Made by a program: the position numbers and the translations under genes. The notes below the pieces were generated by a model. That model made no database searches. It was given only the letters and a program-made list of their open reading frames with translations, and was not told where the DNA came from. A DNA stretch of 53,564 bases from Rhodovarius crocodyli (GTDB lineage: Bacteria; Pseudomonadota; Alphaproteobacteria; Acetobacterales; Acetobacteraceae), in contig CAMDJV010000026.1 in assembly GCA_945901085.1 (NCBI GenBank), positions 1 through 53,564 on the forward strand. The letters are read 5' to 3'. Below are positions 44,738 to 53,544 of the stretch, piece by piece; within the stretch, counting starts at the first letter, position 1; every line of letters starts with the position of its first letter.

Positions 44738-45457
44738 TCAGCGCATGGCGGCGATGGCAGCTTCCAACTGCGCCAATTCCATCGCGCCGGGGATGATGCT
44801 GTCGCCAATCACCAGCGCCGGCGTGCCCTGGATATCGAGCGCGCGGGCAAGGCCGAGATTGGCCTCAAGCCGGCGCGCAATGGCCGGGTCGTCCATCTCG
44901 CGGCGCAGCCGCGGCCATTCCAGGCCAAGCCGCTCGGCCTCGCGCCGCAGCACGGCCTCGCTCACCTCCTCGCGCAGGCGCATCAGCGCGTCATGCAATT
45001 GCAGATATTTGCCCTGGCGCTGGGCGGCCAATAGGGCCCGGCTGGCCAGCACGCTATTGGGGCCCAGAATGGGCATATCCTTCAGCACCAGCCGGACATC
45101 GCGGTTGCGCCGGAGCATCTCCTCCAGCGTCTGGTGCATCGCCCGGCAATAGCCGCAGCGGGCATCGAAGAATTCCACAATGGTGATGGCGCCGGCGGCA
45201 TTGCCGCGCACCGGGTCGGCCGCATCGCGCAGCAGCGCATCGGCCTGGGCGCGGATGGCCCGGCGCTGGGTCTCGGCGGCCGCTGCCTGGTCGGCGCTGT
45301 CCATCGCCGCGAGGGCATCGCGCAGGATTGAGGGATCCTCCGCCAGGGCGCGGCGGAGCAGGGCCAGAACCTCCGCCCGCTGCGCCTCGGTCAGGCCCTG
45401 GGCTGCGGCCGGCAGGGCAAGGGAGAGGCCCAACAGGGCGCGGCGGGTGGGTACCAT
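44738..45457 (-). CDS. DsbA-family thiol oxidoreductase
   Basis: A 239-residue exported protein. A short signal peptide (MVPTRRALLGLSLALPAAAQ) and an N-terminal helical region precede a thioredoxin domain with the redox pair C101-x-x-C104 (ARCGYCRAMH), and the cis-proline loop is IQGTPALVIGD. This layout is that of the DsbA / Com1-type disulfide oxidoreductases with an extra N-terminal domain, which form or isomerise disulfides in the periplasm. ATGGAGCAGATC upstream supplies a GGAG site for the ATG at 45457. It is divergent from the GGT-like lipoprotein gene. Confidence 0.9.
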   Translation of the reverse strand: MVPTRRALLGLSLALPAAAQGLTEAQRAEVLALLRRALAEDPSILRDALAAMDSADQAAAAETQRRAIRAQADALLRDAADPVRGNAAGAITIVEFFDARCGYCRAMHQTLEEMLRRNRDVRLVLKDMPILGPNSVLASRALLAAQRQGKYLQLHDALMRLREEVSEAVLRREAERLGLEWPRLRREMDDPAIARRLEANLGLARALDIQGTPALVIGDSIIPGAMELAQLEAAIAAMR

Positions 45458-45580
45458 GATCTGCTCCATGTCGCTTGTTATCATGGCATGAATCGCGTCC
45501 CGGCACATGGGGTTGTTGCGAGGGTGGGCGAAGGCGTCTATCCGGCGATGTCCTGACTGTGCTGGGAAGCCGCAATCACC

Positions 45581-47017
45581 ATGAAGATTTCGCCCAAACC
45601 TCTGCTGCTGCTGGCCGCGACCCTGGGGCTTGCGGCTTGCGAATCCACCCGCGAGGGCCTGTTCGGCCCCTCGGCGCCGCCGGCTGGTTCGCAGGGTTTC
45701 GTGCGCGGCTTTCTCGGCGGCGTCGCCTCCGAGGAGCCGAGTGCGAGCGCGGTGGCCCGGGCGGTGCTCAGCGCCGGCGGCACGGCGGGCGATGCAGCGG
45801 CGGCTGCGGGCTTCATGCTCGCCGTCACCCTGCCATCGCGCGCGGGGCTGGGCGGTGGCGGCGCCTGCGTGGTCTATCACCCCCGGCGCGACGCGCCCGA
45901 GGCGCTGATCTTCATGCCAGGCGCGCGCCAGGGCGGCACCGCAACGGCCGACCGTCCGGCCGCGGTGCCGATGATGGCGCGCGGGCTTTTCGCGCTCACC
46001 ACCCGCATGCAGGGCGCCCGCCCCTTCGAGGAGCTGATTGCACCGGCCGAGCAGATGGCGCGCTTCGGCGCCCCCGCCTCCCGCGCGCTGGTGGCGGATC
46101 TGGCCGTGGTGGGCGGCGCTTTGCTGGCCGACCCCAATGCCCGCGCCGTCTTCACCCGGCCCGATGGCACGGCGCTGCGGGTGGGTGACACCTTCACCAA
46201 TACCCCCCTGGGCGGCACGCTGACCGCGCTGCGCACCCAAGGGGTGGGCGATATGCATCAGGGCGGCTTCGCTCGGCGCTTGACCGAGCTGGTGCCTGCG
46301 GCCGGCGGCGGCGATATGACGCTGGGAGAGCTGCGCGCCGCCCTGCCGGCCTTGGGCCCGGCCCTGGTGCGTGAGGCGGGTGGCGGGGACCGCATCGGCT
46401 TCCTGCCGTTGGATGGCGGGCTGGCGGCAGCGGCGGGCTATGCCGCGCTGGCCTCTGGCCAGAGCGCCGAGCAGGCCCAGGCCCGCGCCCTGGCCGTGGC
46501 CGCCGCTTCGCGCAGCGGCCAGGGCAGCAATGCCGAGGCGCTGCTGGCCCAGGCCGATCTGCCGCCGGGCAGCTTCCCCGCGCTGCCGGCCAGCACGGCG
46601 CTGACGGTGTTTGACCGCCAGGGCGGCGCAGTGGCCTGCATTTTCAGCATGAACAACCTCTTTGGCACCGGGCGCATGGCGCCGGGCACCGGCATGCTGC
46701 TGGCCGCAGCCCCCGGCCTGGGCGCGGTGCAGCCGCCCCTGGCCGCGGCCGCGATCGGCTGGAACCCCACGCTGCGCGCCTTCCGCATGGCCGTGGCGGC
46801 TTCTGGCCAGCAGGCAACGCCCATGGCGGTGGCCGGGCCGCTCGCGGCGCAGATGCGGCGGCGGCTGGAGCCGATTTATGCGGTGGTGGATAATTCACCC
46901 GAGCCGGGGCGGACGCAGCTGGGCGCCTGCCCGGGCTATTTGCCCGGCCGGCCGCAGGAATGCCAGGCGGTGAGCGACCCGCGCGGCCTGGGCGTGGCGC
47001 TGGGCGCCGTCGATTGA
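45581..47017 (+). CDS. Gamma-glutamyltransferase-like lipoprotein
   Basis: A 478-residue member of the gamma-glutamyltranspeptidase superfamily. The N-terminus has a lipobox (LGLAAC), so it is predicted to be anchored to a membrane facing the periplasm. The N-terminal half has the family pattern AGGTAGDAAAAAGFMLAVTL and LGGGGACVVYH. The second half shows LTVFDRQGGAVACIFSMNNL and APGTGMLLA, matching the small-subunit start. The processing site reads S338-T-A rather than T-T-H, so the nucleophile position is serine. At 478 residues it is shorter than most GGTs. Activity is uncertain. Confidence 0.8.
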   Translation: MKISPKPLLLLAATLGLAACESTREGLFGPSAPPAGSQGFVRGFLGGVASEEPSASAVARAVLSAGGTAGDAAAAAGFMLAVTLPSRAGLGGGGACVVYHPRRDAPEALIFMPGARQGGTATADRPAAVPMMARGLFALTTRMQGARPFEELIAPAEQMARFGAPASRALVADLAVVGGALLADPNARAVFTRPDGTALRVGDTFTNTPLGGTLTALRTQGVGDMHQGGFARRLTELVPAAGGGDMTLGELRAALPALGPALVREAGGGDRIGFLPLDGGLAAAAGYAALASGQSAEQAQARALAVAAASRSGQGSNAEALLAQADLPPGSFPALPASTALTVFDRQGGAVACIFSMNNLFGTGRMAPGTGMLLAAAPGLGAVQPPLAAAAIGWNPTLRAFRMAVAASGQQATPMAVAGPLAAQMRRRLEPIYAVVDNSPEPGRTQLGACPGYLPGRPQECQAVSDPRGLGVALGAVD

Positions 47018-47037
47018 TCAAGGTGGGCCGCGGCGCG

Positions 47038-48180
47038 ATGGCGCCGCCTTTTCTGGTGATGGACGTGATCACCGCCGCCAATGCGCGCGCCGCGGCGCTG
47101 CCACCCGACGCGCCCGCCATCCTGCGCATGGAGGTGGGCCAGCCGGCCACTGGCGCGCCGGCCGGGGCGGTGGCGGCGGCGATGGCCGCACTCGGGGCGC
47201 GCGCGCCCATGGGCTATACCGAGGCCTTCGGCCTGCCCTCGTTGCGCGCGCGCATCGCCCGGCATTATGCGCAGCGCTATAGCCTCACGGTGGATCCGGC
47301 GCGCATCGCCGTGACGGTGGGTGCCTCCGGCGCCTTCCCACTCGCCTTCCTGGCGGCGTTTGATCGGGGCGACAGGGTGGCAATGGCAGCACCCTTCTAC
47401 CCACCCTATGCCAATATCCTCACCGCGCTGGGCATGCAGCCGGTGCTGCTGGAATGCGGGCCCGAAAGCCGCTTCCAACCCACCATCGCGATGCTGGAGG
47501 CGCTGGACCCGCTGCCCGATGGCCTGGTGGTGGCCAGCCCCTGCAACCCGGCCGGCACCATGCTCACGCCGGAGGAATTGGCGGCGATTGCCCGCTGGTG
47601 CCATGCCAAAGGGGTGCGGCTGATCTCGGATGAGATCTATCACGGGCTGAGCTGGGGCACGGTGGCAGAAAGCTCGGCCGCCGCCTTCTCACCCAGCGCC
47701 GTGGTGGTGAACAGCTTCTCCAAATACTGGTCCATGACCGGCTGGCGGGTGGGCTGGCTGCTGCTGCCGGAGGATCTTGTCCGGCCGGTGGAATGCCTGG
47801 CGCAGAACATGTTCATCTCGGCGCCGCATATCGCGCAGTTGGTGGCCGAGGCAGCGATGGACTGCACCATCGAGCTGGAGGCCAACAAGGCGCGCTACGC
47901 GGCCAGCCGCGCCGCCTTGCTGGAGGGGCTGCCACGCGCCGGCTTCACCGATATCGCGGCCGCCGATGGTGCCTTCTACCTGTGGTGCGAGATCAGCCGG
48001 CTGAGCAATGACAGCCTGGCCTTCGCCGCCACGATGCTGGATGCGGCGGGCATTGCCGCAACCCCCGGGGTGGATTTCGACCCTGCACGGGGTGGGCGAT
48101 ACCTGCGCTTCAGCTATTGCGGCGCCCCGGAGGATGTGGCGGCGGCGCCCGCCCGCCTGCAGGCCTGGCTGGGGCGCTGA
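47038..48180 (+). CDS. PLP-dependent aminotransferase, class I/II
   Basis: A 380-residue fold-type I aminotransferase. The cofactor lysine is K229 in VNSFSKYWSMTGWRVG; D198 and Y201 in ISDEIYHGLSW contact the pyridine ring, and SPCNPAGTML is the usual loop. It should transaminate an amino acid, but the substrate cannot be named. The start is uncertain: a GTG at 47023 or a TTG overlapping the previous stop would also be in frame; I took the ATG at 47038. It ends three bases before the convergent ctrA stop. Confidence 0.9.
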   Translation: MAPPFLVMDVITAANARAAALPPDAPAILRMEVGQPATGAPAGAVAAAMAALGARAPMGYTEAFGLPSLRARIARHYAQRYSLTVDPARIAVTVGASGAFPLAFLAAFDRGDRVAMAAPFYPPYANILTALGMQPVLLECGPESRFQPTIAMLEALDPLPDGLVVASPCNPAGTMLTPEELAAIARWCHAKGVRLISDEIYHGLSWGTVAESSAAAFSPSAVVVNSFSKYWSMTGWRVGWLLLPEDLVRPVECLAQNMFISAPHIAQLVAEAAMDCTIELEANKARYAASRAALLEGLPRAGFTDIAAADGAFYLWCEISRLSNDSLAFAATMLDAAGIAATPGVDFDPARGGRYLRFSYCGAPEDVAAAPARLQAWLGR

Positions 48181-48183
48181 GCC

Positions 48184-48924
48184 TCATAACATCGGGCTTG
48201 GCGGCGCGTGGCGGGCTGCGGCGGCGGGTGCGAGCGCCGGGCCGCGCTGCATCTGCTGGTCACGCACGATATAGCCGCGGCCCCAGACGGTGCCGATGAG
48301 ATTATCCGCCCCCGCGCTGCCCAGCTTCTTCCGCAGCTTGCAGATGAAGACGTCGATAATCTTGGAATCCGGCTCATCAATGCCGCCATAAAGATGGTCG
48401 AGGAAATTTTCCTTGCTGAGCACGGCGCCACGGCGCAGCACCAGCAATTCGAGGATGGCGTATTCCTTGCTGGTGAGCGGCACCGGCAGGCCATCAACCG
48501 AAACCTCACGCGCCGAGAGATCCATAGTGATGCCACCGACTTCGAGCCGGGAATGCGAGAAACCCTTGCTGCGCCGGATGATGGCCTGCAGCCGGGCCAC
48601 CAGCTCCTGCTGGTCAAAAGGCTTGGCTAGGTAGTCATCGGCGCCGGCCTGTAGGCCCTTGATTTTCTGCTCGGCGCGGGACTGGGCGGAGAGCATCAGG
48701 ATGGGGGCGGTGTTTTTCATCGCCCGCAGCCGGCGCACCACATCGAAGCCTTCACCATCTGGCAACATCACATCCATGATAATGGCGTCGTAATCATAGA
48801 GCTTGGCGAGATCGATGGCCTCGGCGCCGGTTTCGGCGGTATCGGCCACCATCTGGGCCTGTTGCAGCACGAAGGTGATGCCGCGGGCATTGGTTCGATC
48901 ATCTTCGGCGAGCAGAATGCGCAT
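48184..48924 (-). CDS. ctrA: Cell-cycle response regulator CtrA
   Basis: An OmpR-type response regulator of 246 residues. The receiver domain has the acidic pair EDD at 7-9 and the phospho-acceptor D51 (AIIMDVMLPDGEGF), with KPF at the expected lysine. The DNA-binding domain shows LTSKEYAILELLVLRRG, HLYGGIDEPDSKIIDVFICK and the terminal TVWGRGYIVRD, which is the CtrA signature. A C-terminal extension of about 20 Ala/Pro-rich residues is added. I chose the ATG at 48924. In Alphaproteobacteria CtrA controls division, motility and DNA replication genes. Confidence 0.93.
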   Translation of the reverse strand: MRILLAEDDRTNARGITFVLQQAQMVADTAETGAEAIDLAKLYDYDAIIMDVMLPDGEGFDVVRRLRAMKNTAPILMLSAQSRAEQKIKGLQAGADDYLAKPFDQQELVARLQAIIRRSKGFSHSRLEVGGITMDLSAREVSVDGLPVPLTSKEYAILELLVLRRGAVLSKENFLDHLYGGIDEPDSKIIDVFICKLRKKLGSAGADNLIGTVWGRGYIVRDQQMQRGPALAPAAAARHAPPSPML

Positions 48925-48970
48925 TGGGGGAACCTTTTGGTTGCTGATGACCACAGACTACTACCTATGC

Positions 48971-49050
48971 GTGTATTGTCCAGGGCATTTACACCTCAAA
49001 AATGTCTCATTAACAAGACAAGCGAGGTACTTATCCATTCATCGAGAATC
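48971..49050 (-). promoter_or_regulatory. Candidate ctrA promoter region
   Basis: On the minus strand two sigma70-like pairs are seen: TTGTTA (49016-49011) with TGTAAA (48993-48988), 17-base spacing, and TTGAGG (48999-48994) with ATACAC (48976-48971), also 17. A TTAA-N7-TTTT sequence at 49013-48999 resembles half-consensus CtrA boxes (TTAA-N7-TTAA). A GAnTC methylation site (GAATC, plus strand 49046-49050) lies upstream. All are pattern matches without experimental support. Confidence 0.4.
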
Positions 49051-49085
49051 ACCCGCCAAAGAGAGCCTTTCCACCGTTTCGGCAT

Positions 49086-49115
49086 AAAAAAAGCGGCTGG
49101 TTCGCACCAGCCGCT
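49086..49115 (-). terminator. Rho-independent terminator after TIGR02300 gene
   Basis: On the minus strand a perfect 10-base stem (AGCGGCTGGT with ACCAGCCGCT, 4-base loop) runs into seven T residues (A run at 49086-49092 on the plus strand). It separates the TIGR02300-type gene from ctrA. Confidence 0.9.
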
Positions 49116-49143
49116 CCCTATGCCCGCGATCTTGGCCGCGCGG

Positions 49144-49467
49144 TCAGCTTTCCTCGTCGCGCTCGCCTTCAACTTCGATCTCAGCGTCGATCGCCTCATC
49201 CTCGTCATCGAGGTCATCGGCCTCCAGCGCCACCGCATCGGCATCGACATCCTCGATCTCGACATCATCGGTCTCGGCATCGCCACCGGCAGCGGCGCGC
49301 TTCTTCAGCTTCTCATCCACCACGGCGGGGCCGCGCTTGGGCCGGGGCTGCTCGGCCGGCTGCTCGGTGCCGCATTTCGGGCATACCGCAGGCTGCTTCG
49401 TCATGTCGTAGAATTTCGCCGCACAGGACACGCAGGTCCGTTTCAATCCAAGGTCGGGCTTCGCCAT
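49144..49467 (-). CDS. TIGR02300-family zinc-ribbon acidic protein
   Basis: A 107-residue protein conserved in Alphaproteobacteria. Two CxxC pairs form a zinc ribbon: C12 and C15 (TCVSC), C29 and C32 (VCPKC), with the family motif AAKFYDM between them. The rest is a strongly acidic tail rich in Asp, Glu and Ala. AAGGCATTGAGC precedes the ATG at 49467. The gene is divergent from aroA, the conserved neighbourhood for this family. Function is unknown. Confidence 0.92.
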   Translation of the reverse strand: MAKPDLGLKRTCVSCAAKFYDMTKQPAVCPKCGTEQPAEQPRPKRGPAVVDEKLKKRAAAGGDAETDDVEIEDVDADAVALEADDLDDEDEAIDAEIEVEGERDEES

Positions 49468-49576
49468 GCTCAATGCCTTATAGAAGGTGTGCTTCCCCGG
49501 GCCTGAAGGAAGCAATACCGTGTCCAGGGTGCGGCGCATTGCCATGCGACCAACCCCCTGTCAAACCACGCCCACC

Positions 49577-50923
49577 ATGCATGACGTTTCCGCCGCCAGG
49601 CCGCTCCGCTCCGCCCCCCCCACGCAGCCCCTCTCCGGCCGGCTGCGGGTGGCGGGCGACAAGTCAATTTCCCACCGCGCGCTGATGTTCGGCGCCCTCG
49701 CCGTGGGCACCACCAGCATCGAAGGCCTGCTGGAGGGCGAGGATGTGCTGCGCACTGCGGCCGCCATGCGCCTGCTGGGCGCTACCGTGGATAGGCTGGG
49801 CGATGGCAGCTGGCGCGTCTCCGGCCGCGGCGTCGGCGGGCTGACCGAGCCGGCCGATGTGCTGGATATGGGCAATAGCGGCACCGCCGCGCGGCTGATC
49901 TGCGGCCTGCTCGCCGGCCACCCCATCTTCGCGGTGATGACGGGCGATGCCAGCCTCCGCCGCCGCCCGATGAAGCGGGTGACAGACCCCCTTTCGGCCA
50001 CCGGAGCCCGCTTCTTCACCCGCGAGGGCGGCCGCCTGCCACTCGCCGTTCAGGGCGCGCGAGACGCCCTGCCGCTCGATTACCGCCTGCCAGTGGCCTC
50101 GGCCCAGGTGAAATCCGCCTGCCTGCTCGCCGGGCTCTGCGCCCGCGGCACCACCCGGGTGTTCGAGGATGAGGCCACGCGTGACCATTCCGAGAATATG
50201 CTGCGACATTTCGGTGCCACCGTGCATGTCGGCATTGAGGGACATGGCCGGGTGATCGAACTCATCGGCCAGCCCGAGCTGGTGGCCGCCCCCGTGGTGG
50301 TGCCGGGCGACCCCTCCTCCGCCGCCTTCCTCGCCGTGGCGGCGCTGCTGGTGCCGGGAAGCCATATCATCATCGAGAATGTTGGCCTCAACCCGTTGCG
50401 CGCCGGCATTTTCACCAGCCTCACCGATATGGGCGCCGATATCGCGCTGACCAATCAGCGCATCGAGGGCGGTGAGCCGGTGGGCGACCTCGTGGTCAAG
50501 GCCACCCAGCTGCAAGGTGCCGATATCCCCGCCAGCCGCGCGCCGAGCATGATCGACGAATACCCCATCCTCGCCGTCGCCGCCGCCGCCGCCCGCGGCA
50601 CCACCCGCATGCGCGGCCTGGCCGAGCTGCGGGTGAAGGAGAGCGACCGCCTCGCTGGCACCGCCGCCATGCTGCGCGCCGCCGGCGCGTCTGTGGAGAT
50701 CGAGGGTGATGACCTGCTGGTCCATGGCGGCACCGTGCCCGGCGGCGGCGTGGTCACCACCAATATGGACCACCGCATCGCCATGTCCGGCCTGGTGCTG
50801 GGCCTGTTGGCTGAGGCCGGCATGGCGGTTGATGATGCCGGCTTCATCGAGACCAGCTTCCCAGGCTTCGCCGCCCTGGTGAACCGCGTAGCGGGCTGCC
50901 AGGCGATCCTGCCGCTGGCATGA
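49577..50923 (+). CDS. aroA: 3-phosphoshikimate 1-carboxyvinyltransferase, class II type
   Basis: EPSP synthase of the shikimate pathway, 448 residues. It closely follows the CP4-type class II pattern: [69 protein letters not shown] and [10 protein letters not shown]. In the GNSGTAAR loop residue 102 is Gly, where CP4 has Ala. I chose the ATG at 49577 because [10 protein letters not shown] fits the family length; an ATG at 49544 would add 11 residues. Its stop overlaps the cmk start by four bases (ATGA). Confidence 0.96.
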   Translation: MHDVSAARPLRSAPPTQPLSGRLRVAGDKSISHRALMFGALAVGTTSIEGLLEGEDVLRTAAAMRLLGATVDRLGDGSWRVSGRGVGGLTEPADVLDMGNSGTAARLICGLLAGHPIFAVMTGDASLRRRPMKRVTDPLSATGARFFTREGGRLPLAVQGARDALPLDYRLPVASAQVKSACLLAGLCARGTTRVFEDEATRDHSENMLRHFGATVHVGIEGHGRVIELIGQPELVAAPVVVPGDPSSAAFLAVAALLVPGSHIIIENVGLNPLRAGIFTSLTDMGADIALTNQRIEGGEPVGDLVVKATQLQGADIPASRAPSMIDEYPILAVAAAAARGTTRMRGLAELRVKESDRLAGTAAMLRAAGASVEIEGDDLLVHGGTVPGGGVVTTNMDHRIAMSGLVLGLLAEAGMAVDDAGFIETSFPGFAALVNRVAGCQAILPLA

Positions 50924-51552
50924 TCATCGCCGTGGATGGGCCGGCCGCCGCCGGCAAGGGCACGCTGGCCCGCCGCCTCGCCGGCACCTTCGGGCTGCCC
51001 TATCTCGATACCGGGCTGCTCTACCGCGCCGTGGGCCGCCGCGTGCTGGATGCGGGCGCCGACCCCCGCGATGTGCCCGCCGCCCTCGCCGCCGCCCGCG
51101 CCCTGCAGCCGGCGGATTTCACCCGCGCCGATCTGCGCGGCCCGGTCGCCGATATGGCCGCCACCGCCGTCGCCGCCATTGGCGATGTGCGGGCGGAATT
51201 GCTCGAATTCCAGCGCCGCTTCGGCCGTGAGCATGGCGCCGTGCTCGATGGCCGCGATATCGGCACCGTCGTCTTCCCCGCCGCCGAGGCCAAGCTCTTC
51301 GTCACCGCCTCGGCCGAGGAGCGCGCCCGCCGCCGCCATGCCGAGTTGCTCGCCCGCGGCATCACCGCCGATTACGCCCAGGTCCTCTCCGAAGTGCGCG
51401 ACCGTGACGCGCAGGATGAAAACCGCCCCGTCGCCCCGCTCCGCCCCGCCGCCGATGCCATGCTGCTCGACACAACCCATCTCGATGCCGACGCAGCCTT
51501 TACCGCCGCCATGGCCCTGCTGGCGGCCAAACTCTCTTCACACGGTGCCTGA
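50920..51552 (+). CDS. cmk: Cytidylate kinase
   Basis: Phosphorylates CMP and dCMP for nucleic acid synthesis. The 210-residue protein has the P-loop GPAAAGKGT at 7-15, [14 protein letters not shown], and the conserved [11 protein letters not shown]. Length and motifs are typical. Translation is coupled to aroA by an ATGA overlap, and rpsA follows after 282 bases, the common aroA-cmk-rpsA order. Confidence 0.96.
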   Translation: MIIAVDGPAAAGKGTLARRLAGTFGLPYLDTGLLYRAVGRRVLDAGADPRDVPAALAAARALQPADFTRADLRGPVADMAATAVAAIGDVRAELLEFQRRFGREHGAVLDGRDIGTVVFPAAEAKLFVTASAEERARRRHAELLARGITADYAQVLSEVRDRDAQDENRPVAPLRPAADAMLLDTTHLDADAAFTAAMALLAAKLSSHGA

Positions 51553-51611
51553 ACCACGCCCAATTGCGGCTTGAGACGCGGAAAACCCGACCAAAGCCGC
51601 TGTTTTCCCGC

Positions 51612-51834
51612 TTGACCCGCGCCAACAACCGGCAGATAGGCTCCCCTTAACGTCAGCGGCTGAAAGCCTCTGGCGCTTCGGGCGTCAACCCAAAGCGGAT
51701 ACCGGGCGAGCCGTCACGCGCCCGGAAACAGGGCGGAACTGGGCATGGCCCCAGCCTCCGCAAGTCGTCTCCGCCCCTGGGCGGCCGCGCAGAGCTTCGT
51801 GGGCGCAACCGCCCACACAGGACAGATCAACTTT
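51612..51834 (+). promoter_or_regulatory. Candidate rpsA promoter and leader
   Basis: TTGACC at 51612-51617 and GATAGG at 51635-51640 are spaced by 17 bases and could be a sigma70 promoter. A hairpin with 7-base arms (CCGGGCG at 51702-51708 and CGCCCGG at 51719-51725) lies in the leader. S1 genes often have long leaders for autoregulation by S1; this is an inference here. The frame of rpsA stays open upstream to an ATG at 51745. Confidence 0.35.
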
Positions 51835-53544
51835 ATGGCACAAGCCAACACCCTCGGTGATACCGAGGATTTTGCCACCCTTCTCGATGAGATGATGGGT
51901 GCCGATACCGGCTTCGCCGGCTCCGTCGTAACCGGCCGCGTGATCCGCATCGATGATGATGTGGCCGTGGTCGATGTCGGGCTGAAGAGCGAAGGCCGCG
52001 TTCCCCTCAAGGAATTCGCCCCCCAGGGGATGAAGCCCGAAGTCAAGCCCGGCGACATGGTCGAGCTCTTCATCGAGCGCTACGAAGACCGTGACGGCGC
52101 CATCGTGCTCTCGCGCGAAAAGGCCCGCCGTGAGGAAGCCTGGACCCTGCTGGAAAAAGCCGCCGCCGCCCAGGTGCGCGTCAACGGCATCATCTTCGGC
52201 CGCGTCAAGGGTGGCTTCACCGTCGATCTCGGCGGCGCCGTGGCCTTCCTGCCCGGCTCCCAGGTCGATATCCGCCCCGTGCGCGACGTCGGCCCCCTGA
52301 TGGGCATGAGCCAGCCCTTCCAGATCCTCAAGATGGACCGCGCCCGCGGCAACATCGTGGTCTCGCGCCGTGCCGTTCTGGAAGAGACCCGCGCCGAACA
52401 GCGCAGCGAACTCATCCAGGGCCTGAAGGAAGGCATGATCCTCGACGGCGTGGTGAAGAACATCACCGATTACGGCGCCTTCGTGGACCTCGGCGGCGTC
52501 GATGGCCTGCTGCACGTCACCGATATCGCCTGGCGCCGCATCAACCACCCCTCCGAAGCCCTCACCATCGGCATGCCGGTGAAGGTGCAGGTGGTGCGCT
52601 TCAACCAGGAAACCCAGCGCATCAGCCTGGGCATGAAGCAGTTGATGTCCGACCCCTGGGATGGTGTCGCCATCAAATACCCGGTCAGCGGCAAGTTCGC
52701 CGGCCGCGTCACCAACATCACCGATTACGGCGCCTTCGTGGAGCTGGAACCGGGGGTCGAGGGCCTCGTCCACGTCTCCGAAATGTCCTGGACGAAGAAG
52801 AACGTCCACCCGGGCAAGATCGTCGCCACCTCCGAACAGGTCGATGTGCTCATCCTCGACGTGGACGAGCCCAAGCGCCGCATCTCGCTCGGCCTCAAGC
52901 AGGCGCAGGGCAACCCCTGGGAAGTCTTCCAGGACGCCAACCCGCCCGGCTCGATCATCGAAGGCGAAATCCGCAACATCACTGAATTCGGGCTCTTCAT
53001 CGGCATCGCAGCCGATGTGGATGGCATGGTCCACATGTCCGACATCAGCTGGGATGTGCAGGGCGAGCAGGCGATGGCCGCCTACCAGAAGGGCCAGATC
53101 GTCAAGGCCAAGGTGCTGGACGTCGACGTCGAGAAGGAACGCATCTCCCTCGGCATCAAGCAGCTCGAAGCCGACCCGGCCGCCGAAGTGCTGGACCGCA
53201 TCCGCAAGGGCGATATCGTGAACTGCACCGTGACCAAGGTGGAAGCGAACGGCATCGAGGTGAAGGTGGAGGAAATCCTCACCGGCTTCATCCGCCGCGC
53301 CGAACTCGCGCGCGACCGCCAGGACCAGCGCCCGGAAAAATACGCGATCGGCGAGATTGTCGAGGCCAAGATCGTGGCCGTCGACCGCGCCGCACGCCGC
53401 CTCTCCTTGACCGTGAAGGGCAAGGAAGTGGAGGAAGAACGCGAAGCGATGAAGGAATTCGGCTCGGTCGATTCCGGCGCATCGCTGGGCGATATCCTGG
53501 GCGCGGCCATCCGCCGCCAGCGGGAAATGGCCGGGAAGGAGTAA
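51835..53544 (+). CDS. rpsA: 30S ribosomal protein S1
   Basis: A 569-residue ribosomal protein that brings mRNA to the 30S subunit. Six S1 OB-fold domains are visible, with the family pattern VVDVGLKSEGRVPLKEF in the first and the repeated ITDYGAFV(D/E)L and ISLGMKQL or ISLGLKQ signatures in domains 3-5. The codon bias is strong, as in highly expressed genes. I chose the ATG at 51835 (MAQANTLGDTEDFATLLDE) with an AGGACAG site; an in-frame ATG at 51745 would add 30 residues not typical of the family. Confidence 0.97.
   Translation: MAQANTLGDTEDFATLLDEMMGADTGFAGSVVTGRVIRIDDDVAVVDVGLKSEGRVPLKEFAPQGMKPEVKPGDMVELFIERYEDRDGAIVLSREKARREEAWTLLEKAAAAQVRVNGIIFGRVKGGFTVDLGGAVAFLPGSQVDIRPVRDVGPLMGMSQPFQILKMDRARGNIVVSRRAVLEETRAEQRSELIQGLKEGMILDGVVKNITDYGAFVDLGGVDGLLHVTDIAWRRINHPSEALTIGMPVKVQVVRFNQETQRISLGMKQLMSDPWDGVAIKYPVSGKFAGRVTNITDYGAFVELEPGVEGLVHVSEMSWTKKNVHPGKIVATSEQVDVLILDVDEPKRRISLGLKQAQGNPWEVFQDANPPGSIIEGEIRNITEFGLFIGIAADVDGMVHMSDISWDVQGEQAMAAYQKGQIVKAKVLDVDVEKERISLGIKQLEADPAAEVLDRIRKGDIVNCTVTKVEANGIEVKVEEILTGFIRRAELARDRQDQRPEKYAIGEIVEAKIVAVDRAARRLSLTVKGKEVEEEREAMKEFGSVDSGASLGDILGAAIRRQREMAGKE

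Noticed and set aside
48925-49143. A small RNA gene between ctrA and the TIGR02300-type gene.
   Set aside because: The terminator at 49086-49115 is explained as the end of the TIGR02300-type gene; I see no separate promoter before it on the minus strand.
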